The position numbers and the translations under genes are program-made. This document shows, piece after piece, positions 25,340 through 33,220 of a stretch of DNA of 64,000 nt. Origin of the DNA: Citromicrobium sp. JLT1363 (lineage in GTDB: Bacteria; Pseudomonadota; Alphaproteobacteria; Sphingomonadales; Sphingomonadaceae); contig NZ_AEUE01000010.1 in NCBI RefSeq assembly GCF_000186705.1, positions 1 through 64,000 of the forward strand. The letters run 5' to 3'. Under the pieces are notes generated by a model. The model saw only the letters and a program-made list of their open reading frames with translations, ran no database searches and was not told the origin of the DNA. Within the stretch, counting starts at the first letter, position 1; each line of letters starts with the position of its first letter.

Positions 25340-28300
25340 ATGGACATGATGACGACCAATCCGCCCGCCGACCACGCGCCTATGCCCAGCACCGATCCGC
25401 TCGACCGGAGCGCGATCCGCAAGGCCTTCCGGCAGGAGGAAGAAGCCTGCGTCAAGGAGCGGTTGCGCGAAACGGAAGTCTTCTCGCGCGACCACGGCCA
25501 TATCCATGCCTATGCCGTCGATCTGATCAAGGATGCGCGCAAGCGCGAGGTTGGCGGGATCGACGCCTTTCTTCACCAGTACGGCCTGAACACGAAGGAA
25601 GGCATCGCGCTGATGTGCCTTGCCGAAGCGCTGCTGCGGGTGCCCGATGCGCGTACGGCAGACGCGCTGATCCGGGACAAGATCGGCGAGATCAACTGGC
25701 GCGAACACCTGAACGAATCGGATTCCACCTTCGTCAACGCCGCCACCTTCTCCCTGATGCTGACCGGTGAGGTGCTGGAGCGCCCCGAACTGCATCACAA
25801 GAAGATGGAACGCACCTTGCGCGGCGCGATGAACCGGCTGGGCGAGCCGGTGATCCGCAACGCCACCTGGCAGGCCATGCGCATCCTGGGCGGCCAGTTC
25901 GTGTTCGGTCGCAACATGACCGAAGCGCTCAAGCGCGCAGCCCCGGAACGCGACAGGGGGCTCACCCACAGTTTCGACATGCTTGGCGAGGCGGCGATGA
26001 CCTTCGCCGATGCCGACCGCTATCGCAAAGCCTACATCGATGCCATCGAACGCCTGAAGTCGGAAAGCGACGGCACGCTGACCGGCAGCCCCGGCATTTC
26101 GGTGAAGCTGACCGCGCTCTATCCCAAATACGACATCTTCCATGGAGAGAAGGCGGTTACCGCGCTGGTGCCGATCGTGAACGATCTCGCCCGCCGCGCG
26201 CGCGACGCCAATATCCACTTCACCATCGATGCGGAGGAAGCGGACCGGCTGGAGCTGTCGCTCGACGTGTTCGAGACGATGGCAGCGGACGATTCGCTCT
26301 TCGTGCGCGAGGACGGCTCGCAGTGGACCGGCTTCGGCCTGGCGGTTCAGGCCTATCAGAAGCGCGGCGTCCCCTTGTGCCAGTGGCTGATCGACCTTGC
26401 CGAGAAGCATGATCGCAAGTTCATGATCCGGCTTGTGAAAGGCGCCTACTGGGATACCGAGATCAAGATCAGCCAGGTGGCGGGCCTCGACGATTTCCCC
26501 GTCTTCACCCGCAAGGTTTCGACCGACGTATCCTTCATGGCCTGCGCGGACGTGCTGCTGTCCGCTCCGAAGCGCATCTACGGCGCCTTCGCCACGCACA
26601 ACGCCTACACGATCGCCGCGATCAAGCAGCGCGCGTCCGCCGGTACCGAGTTCGAATTCCAGCGCCTGCACGGCATGGGCGAAGAGCTGTACGCCGCGCT
26701 GGGCAAGGCGGAAGGCGACGCGAAAACCCCGGTGCGCATCTATGCGCCCGTCGGCGGGCACAAGGACCTGCTCGCCTATCTGGTGCGCCGCCTGCTCGAA
26801 AACGGAGCCAACAGCTCCTTCGTCAACCGGATGGCGGATGCCGATCAGACCGCAGAGGATCTGGCTGCCGATCCGGTGGCGGAGCTGGCCGCGATGGAGC
26901 CGAAGCGCAATCCGGCGATCCCGCTGCCCAAGGACATCTTCCCGGGCCGCGTGAACAGCGCGGGGATCGATCTGGCCGACCCGCTGGTGCGCGATCCCCT
27001 GCTCAAGCGGCTGCACAATCTGCGCGACCGGCAGTGGGAAGCTTCGCCCACTTTCAAGGCCGAAATTCCCGGCGAAATCGCCCCGATTACCGCGCCTTTC
27101 GACCATGGCCTGCGGATCGGCACCCGCCGCGATGCCAGCGCCGAGGAAGTCGACATGGCGATCACCAAGGCCGAGGCGATCCAGCCGGGCTGGAACGCGC
27201 TCGGCGGAGAAAGGCGCGCCGCCCTGCTGGAAGCGGCGGCCGACGAATTCGAAGCGCATACGGACGAAATCCTGTCGCTGTGCCAGCTGGAAGCGGGCAA
27301 GACGATCGTCGATTCCGTGCTGGAACTGCGCGAAGCGGTCGATTTCCTACGCTATTACGCCACAGAGGCGCGCAGGCTCTTCGCCGAACCTACCCCGCTG
27401 CCGGGGCCCACAGGCGAGGAAAACTATCTGAAGCTGGCCGGGCGGGGCGTTTTCGCCACGATCAGCCCGTGGAACTTCCCGCTGGCGATCTTCATCGGCC
27501 CGGCCGCAGCCGCTCTCGCGGCGGGCAATACCGTGGTTGCCAAGCCGGCCGAACAGACCCCGCTGATCGCGGCGCTGGCGGTGAAACTGTGCCACGATGC
27601 GGGCATTCCGGAGGAGGTCTTCCAGCTTCTGCCCGGGGCAGGCGAAGTCGGCCAGCTGATTACGTCCGACACGCGTATCGCAGGTGTCTCCTTCACCGGC
27701 AGCACCCAGACCGCGCACGCCATCAATCGTTCGCTCGCCGCGCGCGACGGTTCCATCGCCACGCTGATCGCCGAAACAGGCGGGCAGAACGCGATGATCG
27801 TGGACAGCACCGCCCTGCCCGAGCAGGTGACGCGCGACGTGATCGCCAGCGCCTTCCAGAGCGCCGGGCAGCGCTGCTCCGCTCAGCGCGTGCTCTATAT
27901 CCAGGAAGACGTCTACGACGAGATGGTCACGATGATCCGCGGCGCCTTCCAGGCGCTGGTCGTCGGCGACCCGACCGAATTCGCCACCGATGTCGGCCCG
28001 GTGATCGACCATGACGCGCAGGCCGCGCTGGAACGCCACGTGGCGCGTTCGGCCACGATCGGTCGCACGATCTGGCGCGCGGACGACGACCCGGCCTTCG
28101 CGCGCGGCAGCTTCGTCCTTCCCACGATCATCGAGATCGAGGGGATCGGGCACCTGCAGCGCGAGAACTTCGGCCCCGTGCTCCACATTGCCAAGTTCAA
28201 GAACAAGGACCTGGAAAAGGTCGTGGATGACATCAACGCGCTTGGCTACGGCCTGACCTGCGGCCTGCACAGCCGCGTCGAGGCGACGCGCCGCCTGGTG

Positions 28301-28510
28301 GAATCCAAGATCAAGGTCGGCAATTTCTACGTTAACCGCAACCAGATCGGCGCCGTGGTCGAAAGCCAGCCATTCGGCGGCGAAGGCCTTTCGGGCACAG
28401 GCCCCAAGGCAGGCGGCCCGCACTATGTAGCGCGCTTTGCCACCGAACGCGTGGTGACGGTGGACACGACCGCGGCGGGCGGCAACGCGACGCTGCTGGC
28501 CAGCCTCTGA
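25340..28510 (+). CDS. putA: Bifunctional proline dehydrogenase / P5C dehydrogenase PutA
   Basis: A 1056-residue enzyme that oxidises proline to glutamate in two steps. Residues about 60-480 form the FAD-binding proline dehydrogenase barrel (FTIDAEEADRLELSLDVFE, RLVKGAYWDTEIK, FATHNAYTIA). Residues about 540-1010 form the NAD-dependent aldehyde dehydrogenase, with ISPWNFPLAIFIGPAAAAL, SFTGSTQTA, glutamate in LIAETGGQNAM and catalytic Cys846 in FQSAGQRCSAQR. The N-terminal ribbon-helix-helix repressor domain of enteric PutA is absent, so it should not repress its own gene. The ribosome site is weak; ATG codons 6 and 9 bases further in are alternatives. Confidence 0.95.
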   Translation: MDMMTTNPPADHAPMPSTDPLDRSAIRKAFRQEEEACVKERLRETEVFSRDHGHIHAYAVDLIKDARKREVGGIDAFLHQYGLNTKEGIALMCLAEALLRVPDARTADALIRDKIGEINWREHLNESDSTFVNAATFSLMLTGEVLERPELHHKKMERTLRGAMNRLGEPVIRNATWQAMRILGGQFVFGRNMTEALKRAAPERDRGLTHSFDMLGEAAMTFADADRYRKAYIDAIERLKSESDGTLTGSPGISVKLTALYPKYDIFHGEKAVTALVPIVNDLARRARDANIHFTIDAEEADRLELSLDVFETMAADDSLFVREDGSQWTGFGLAVQAYQKRGVPLCQWLIDLAEKHDRKFMIRLVKGAYWDTEIKISQVAGLDDFPVFTRKVSTDVSFMACADVLLSAPKRIYGAFATHNAYTIAAIKQRASAGTEFEFQRLHGMGEELYAALGKAEGDAKTPVRIYAPVGGHKDLLAYLVRRLLENGANSSFVNRMADADQTAEDLAADPVAELAAMEPKRNPAIPLPKDIFPGRVNSAGIDLADPLVRDPLLKRLHNLRDRQWEASPTFKAEIPGEIAPITAPFDHGLRIGTRRDASAEEVDMAITKAEAIQPGWNALGGERRAALLEAAADEFEAHTDEILSLCQLEAGKTIVDSVLELREAVDFLRYYATEARRLFAEPTPLPGPTGEENYLKLAGRGVFATISPWNFPLAIFIGPAAAALAAGNTVVAKPAEQTPLIAALAVKLCHDAGIPEEVFQLLPGAGEVGQLITSDTRIAGVSFTGSTQTAHAINRSLAARDGSIATLIAETGGQNAMIVDSTALPEQVTRDVIASAFQSAGQRCSAQRVLYIQEDVYDEMVTMIRGAFQALVVGDPTEFATDVGPVIDHDAQAALERHVARSATIGRTIWRADDDPAFARGSFVLPTIIEIEGIGHLQRENFGPVLHIAKFKNKDLEKVVDDINALGYGLTCGLHSRVEATRRLVESKIKVGNFYVNRNQIGAVVESQPFGGEGLSGTGPKAGGPHYVARFATERVVTVDTTAAGGNATLLASL

Positions 28511-28592
28511 CGAAGCGCTTCGGGCGCAAGTTGGCGGATAATTGGCGCGGGGAGGCTTGCACGCCTCGCCCGCGTTCCACATCACGTGGGCC

Positions 28593-29147
<555 letters not shown>

Positions 29148-29189
29148 GCCCCATCTCGTCGAGGTTATGCGCGGGCCGGGAGGCGTCCG

Positions 29190-29672
29190 TCAGCACCCGG
29201 CCAGCCAGCCCATCATGCTCTGCATGCCCCGCTCGCTGCCGGCGACATATTCGGCGTAGGTCTCGTCGGCCTGCTCTTCGGCTCTGGCCTCCATCTTGTC
29301 GTAATAGGTCGAGCTATCGTCCTCGCGCATATCCCTGCGGGCGAGACGCTGCCAGTAAAGCTTGCGGCTGTTCGCGTTCCCGGCCGACAATTCCTCTCGC
29401 AGGCCCTGCCCGAAGGCGGGGTCCGCCGCACTCTCGACCGCGTAGGCCCAGCGATCCCACAGCGCCGAACACTGCAGCATTTCGCCAATCGTCTCGGGCG
29501 TGGTGAGAACGGACTCCAGCCCCTTCTCGTAAGCCGCGTTGTGGAGGGCAGCGGAGAATCCCCCGCTTGGTGGCTGGCCCGTCGCGGTTTGCGCAAAGGC
29601 GGGAATGGCGAGAGCAGAGCCTGCGATCAAAAACGGAAGAACACGTGCAACAGAGGCAGTACGAAAGGTCAT
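29190..29672 (-). CDS. Secreted protein of unknown function (160 residues)
   Basis: Not recognised. It begins with a clear signal peptide (cleavage probably after AFA, about residue 28). The mature part has a cysteine in MLQCSALWDRWAYAV and another as the last residue, a Trp/Arg-rich middle and an acidic C-terminal helix. The start was chosen at the signal peptide; the open frame upstream of it is Pro/Arg-rich noise. It is the last of three adjacent - strand genes for secreted proteins; the layout (helical, hydrophobic-cysteine motif) is loosely shared with the other two. Confidence 0.6.
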   Translation of the reverse strand: MTFRTASVARVLPFLIAGSALAIPAFAQTATGQPPSGGFSAALHNAAYEKGLESVLTTPETIGEMLQCSALWDRWAYAVESAADPAFGQGLREELSAGNANSRKLYWQRLARRDMREDDSSTYYDKMEARAEEQADETYAEYVAGSERGMQSMMGWLAGC

Positions 29673-29751
29673 GGCAGCATCTCCGCCTGAGTAGTGAAAT
29701 CGAGGGTGGGGTCCGGCCCCGGCACTTTCGCCGGACCTGTCTGTGAAGCGA

Positions 29752-30639
29752 TCAATCTTCTTCCTTGCACACCCTGCCCCCGCCGGTGCCCTTGTAGGTC
29801 GTGCACACGACCACTCCGCTACCGGTCCTGGGCCTGGTGGAGCTGCCACCCCCCAGCGAGCCGACATAGGGCGCGTTTGCCTGGCGGGCACGCTCTGCCC
29901 GGGCGTCGGCTGCACGCTGCGCCCAGCGCTGCGCTTCCGCTTCGGACTGGCGTTTCATGCGCATGCGGCGCTGGTACTCGGCGAAGACCAGCCGCGTGGC
30001 GGACGGGTTGTACTGCCAGTAGTGCTTGGTCGCGATGGCGTAGATCGCCTCGTCGCTCCACCGGCGCAGCCCCGCCGCCCCGGTCTCGACGATCAACTGG
30101 CCCAGCAGATCGCCGTCCTCGTTCGGCTTGAACAGGTCTTTGCCGTAGGGGTAATAGTAGACCAGGTAATCGGCGACCTCGCCGTAATCGCCCGTGCGCG
30201 TGGCGTAGGATCGCAACGCGGCCGCCGACAGCGTACCGAGTGAGTTCAGCTGGCCTTCGGTCACTGCTGAATCGCGCTCCGCGCGTTCGACATAGAGGTC
30301 CGAACAGTCCTGCGCGACCGACAGGATGTATCTGTCGAGCGCCTTGCGCCCGTTCTTCTTGCGGTAGTCGTCCCAGGCTGCATCGATGGCCTGATCCGCT
30401 CGCGCGCGAAGGCCCGCATCATTGCCGGTGACTTCGCCGAAATGCGCCATGGCCCGGTTGGCGGACACGGGCAGCCGCGTGCCCTTCTCCGTCGCGTAGT
30501 CGAGCGCCAGCGCACATTCGTAGATCAGCTCCGCATCCTGCGTGTTCGCGCGGGCGGGAGGAGCGGACAGCAGCACGGCCAGCGATGCCCCCAGCACGAT
30601 GACACCGGCTGCGCCCGTCCGCAGGCCGGGCCGCGCCAT
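29752..30639 (-). CDS. Secreted protein of unknown function (295 residues)
   Basis: Not recognised. A signal peptide ends near ARA (about residue 32). Residues about 35-125 contain YECALALDYATEKG and AIDAAWDDYRKKNGRKALDR followed by SVAQDCSDLYV; this pattern recurs in the 118-residue neighbour (AIDEARAKYKKRARVMGADE, then RRAQECDRE), so the two share a domain. The later part is Tyr-rich, then charged (QRRMRMKRQSEAEAQRW), and ends with a Gly/Ser-rich tail containing two cysteines. It starts 14 bases after the 118-residue gene and is probably co-transcribed. Confidence 0.6.
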   Translation of the reverse strand: MARPGLRTGAAGVIVLGASLAVLLSAPPARANTQDAELIYECALALDYATEKGTRLPVSANRAMAHFGEVTGNDAGLRARADQAIDAAWDDYRKKNGRKALDRYILSVAQDCSDLYVERAERDSAVTEGQLNSLGTLSAAALRSYATRTGDYGEVADYLVYYYPYGKDLFKPNEDGDLLGQLIVETGAAGLRRWSDEAIYAIATKHYWQYNPSATRLVFAEYQRRMRMKRQSEAEAQRWAQRAADARAERARQANAPYVGSLGGGSSTRPRTGSGVVVCTTYKGTGGGRVCKEED

Positions 30640-30653
30640 GGACGAACCGATAA

Positions 30654-31010
30654 TCACGACTGCAGCACGCCCATCTCGCGGTCGCACTCCTGCGCGCGGC
30701 GAAGCATGTACTGGTAGGCTTCATCCGCCCCCATCACGCGCGCGCGCTTCTTGTACTTCGCCCGGGCTTCGTCGATCGCCCTCTCGCCGTCCAGCCCGGT
30801 GCGCTGTTCGAGAATTCCGACAACGCCGATCCAGTCCGCCGAGCCATAGTTCAGCTGGACGTTGCTTCCCTCGGCGACGCCGACGACATAGGCGCAGCCC
30901 GCTGCCATCTGCATCAGCTTCTTCGCGCCGGGATCCTTGGCGCTTGCCGGGTTCGCAACCAGCACGAGCGCAGCAGCCAACCACAGCGAAGATGACGACC
31001 TGAGTACCAT
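30654..31010 (-). CDS. Small secreted protein of unknown function (118 residues)
   Basis: Not recognised. Signal peptide with cleavage probably after ASA (residue 24). The mature protein has two cysteines (AAGCAYVVGVA and AQECDREMG) and a short helical domain related to the N-terminal part of the 295-residue neighbour. A good ribosome site (GAGG, six bases before ATG) supports the start. First gene of the three-gene group. Confidence 0.62.
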   Translation of the reverse strand: MVLRSSSSLWLAAALVLVANPASAKDPGAKKLMQMAAGCAYVVGVAEGSNVQLNYGSADWIGVVGILEQRTGLDGERAIDEARAKYKKRARVMGADEAYQYMLRRAQECDREMGVLQS

Positions 31011-31118
31011 GGAATTCCTCTCTATTGAGCGGAACCGGCATACCGGGCCTCAGGGGCTGGCGGCATGTACGAATGCCGACATAATCATGACAAAGACGGT
31101 AAGTCGGGGCGCTGAACA

Positions 31119-31139
31119 CGATCCGGCCGCTCCGGATCG
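31119..31139. terminator. Possible terminator hairpin after the sulfotransferase gene
   Basis: CGATCCGG and CCGGATCG form perfect 8-base arms around CCGCT, 38 bases beyond the sulfotransferase stop on the - strand. No T run follows, so it is only a candidate. Confidence 0.35.
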
Positions 31140-31176
31140 CTCGAAGATCCAGCCCCGTTGATGCCACCGCGCCAGG

Positions 31177-33135
31177 TTACTGCCCAAGCGCTGCCTTCAG
31201 GGGGTCGAGCCAGGCTTCGTAAGGTTTCCATGCACCCTGCCCCGCCCGCGTGATCGGCTGGCGCACCTGCTCGCTGCTGGCCGTGCGGACCGCGCGGCGC
31301 GTCTCGTGGAAGGCGAGGCATTGCTCCTCGAACGGCAGGCCGATGTGGTCCAGCATGCGGCGTGTCTGACCTTCGAGATCGTCGAGCACGTCCTCGTGCC
31401 GTACCCGCAGGACGCGTCCGGGCAGAACCTCGTCCCAGTGCTCCATCAGGTCGACATAATCGGCGTAGTAACGTCCGATCTGTTCGAGCCCGTAGGTAAA
31501 TTCCTGCCCCTCGGCGAAGAGCTGCTTGAACCCGGAGAAACAGCAATCCATCGGGTCACGACGCGCGTCGATGATGGTCGCGTTGGGGAGGATCAGATGG
31601 ATCAGGCCGATATGCCGGAAATTGTTCGGCATCTTGTCGATGAAGAAAGGCGCACCCTGCCGGTGGATGCGGGTGTCCTCGATGAATTGCCTGCCGAAAT
31701 CGGCCAATTGCTCACCGCTGAGGTCCCCGAGGATGTCGGGATAGCGAGATGCGCCGGCCTTGCGGCCGCGTAGCCGGTGCGCCAGCGCGAGGATGTTGGG
31801 CAGTTCAAGCGTGCCGTCCACCTGGCTGTGGCTGGCGAGTATCTGTTCCAGCAGCGTCGAACCCGCGCGCGGCAGACCCAGGATGAAGATCGGGTCGGGT
31901 GCCGGATGGCCATCGCCCTCATGGCACGCGAACAGATCGGCGGTGCAGACCTCGCGCTGCCGGGCCAGTTCGGCGCTCATGGCATCCGCGCTGTAGCGGG
32001 TCTGGGTGCGCTTCAGATCGTTGCCTTCGCGGTAATGCGCGAAACTTTCGGCATATTCGCCGCGATCCTCGTAGGCCTTGCCCAGAGCGAAGGCGATGTG
32101 GACGCGGTCCATGAAGGCAAGATCGGGGCGGGCAGCCTGTTCGCGCATCGCTGCCATTTCCGCGTCGGTGAAGCTGTAGGTCTTCAGGTTTGCGAGCGCA
32201 TAGTATGCATCGCCCTGGTCCGGCTTCGCGGCGAAGGCGGCGCGGTAGCTCTCGACCGCTTCGGGCTGCTTGCCCATGGTCTTGAGAGCATGGCCGCGGC
32301 TCGTCAGCGTGGCGGGATCGCGGGGGAGCTTTTCCAGCACCTGATCGAACAGTTCGAAAGCGCGGTCGTAGTCCCCCGTCTGCATGCTCTCGATCGCAAG
32401 ATGCGACTGGAACACCGGATTGTCGGGATCGCGCGCGTGCAAGGCTTCCGCTTCTTCGCGCGAACGCTCGAACTTCTGGCGGCGATGCAGCGCGTCGATA
32501 TAGTCGAGCCGCAGCTGGATATCGTCGGGGGCAAAGGTGACGGCACTCTCCAGCAGGAACTCGGCATCGTCGAAAATGCCTTGCCGGATGCCGATCTGCG
32601 CCAGCAGACGCATGCCTTCGGTGTCCCTGGGATGCATGCGCAGGTAGTGGCGACAGATCTCCTCCGCGCGCAGCAGCCGGCCTTCGTGGAGGTGATTGGT
32701 GACGGCCAGGAGTTCGTGGGGCAGGGCGGCGATCCGCTGTTGCTGCAGGCTGGCAGCCCGCGCTTCGGCGTCCCGCCCGGCTGCCGCCTGCAAGCGCGCC
32801 AGTTCGCGCCAGCTCGCATCCAGTGCCGGGTTGAACCGGACGGCGCGCGCATAGGCGGCAATGGCCGCCTCGGGCCGGTTACGAGCCACGGCGAGGTGCC
32901 CCGCCTCCTGCCAGGCGCGCCCGTATTCCGGCGATATCGCACGCAGGCGGTTCTGATAGTCTTCGGCGTCGCTGAACCGTTTGAGATATCGGGCTGCGAC
33001 GGCCGCGATATAGAGGGTCTGTTCATCGCCCCCGTCCCCTTCGATCAGGGGTTCGACCAACGTCAGCCCACCGGCGAAATCCCCCGCCTGCAGCGCCTTC
33101 TGCGCCGACGCCAAGATAGTGTCCTGATCGCTCAT
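31177..33135 (-). CDS. TPR-repeat sulfotransferase
   Basis: A 652-residue protein with two parts. Residues about 1-370 are TPR repeats (for example the repeats around EDYQNRLRAISPEYGRAWQE and NPALDASWRELARLQAAAG). Residues about 405-640 are a sulfotransferase domain: FILGLPRAGSTLLEQILASH is the 5'-phosphosulfate loop and ATIIDARRDPMDCCFSGFKQ contains the 3'-phosphate-binding region. It should transfer sulfate from PAPS to an unknown acceptor. No signal peptide is seen. It lies downstream of a TonB-dependent receptor on the same strand, though a hairpin separates them. Confidence 0.88.
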   Translation of the reverse strand: MSDQDTILASAQKALQAGDFAGGLTLVEPLIEGDGGDEQTLYIAAVAARYLKRFSDAEDYQNRLRAISPEYGRAWQEAGHLAVARNRPEAAIAAYARAVRFNPALDASWRELARLQAAAGRDAEARAASLQQQRIAALPHELLAVTNHLHEGRLLRAEEICRHYLRMHPRDTEGMRLLAQIGIRQGIFDDAEFLLESAVTFAPDDIQLRLDYIDALHRRQKFERSREEAEALHARDPDNPVFQSHLAIESMQTGDYDRAFELFDQVLEKLPRDPATLTSRGHALKTMGKQPEAVESYRAAFAAKPDQGDAYYALANLKTYSFTDAEMAAMREQAARPDLAFMDRVHIAFALGKAYEDRGEYAESFAHYREGNDLKRTQTRYSADAMSAELARQREVCTADLFACHEGDGHPAPDPIFILGLPRAGSTLLEQILASHSQVDGTLELPNILALAHRLRGRKAGASRYPDILGDLSGEQLADFGRQFIEDTRIHRQGAPFFIDKMPNNFRHIGLIHLILPNATIIDARRDPMDCCFSGFKQLFAEGQEFTYGLEQIGRYYADYVDLMEHWDEVLPGRVLRVRHEDVLDDLEGQTRRMLDHIGLPFEEQCLAFHETRRAVRTASSEQVRQPITRAGQGAWKPYEAWLDPLKAALGQ

Positions 33136-33154
33136 CGCCTGGTCTGTAGATAGC

Positions 33155-33199
33155 GGAACGGCGGAAATGAACCCCGCAAGGAGCCCATTCCCGCCGTCC
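33155..33199. terminator. Hairpin between TonB receptor and sulfotransferase genes
   Basis: GGAACGGCGGAAATG (33155-33169) pairs with CATTCCCGCCGTCC (33186-33199) with one bulge, giving a stem of about 13 pairs. It follows the receptor stop on the - strand and may reduce read-through into the sulfotransferase gene. No T run. Confidence 0.4.
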
Positions 33200-33220
33200 G
33201 GTCCGATCGGATGATACCGA

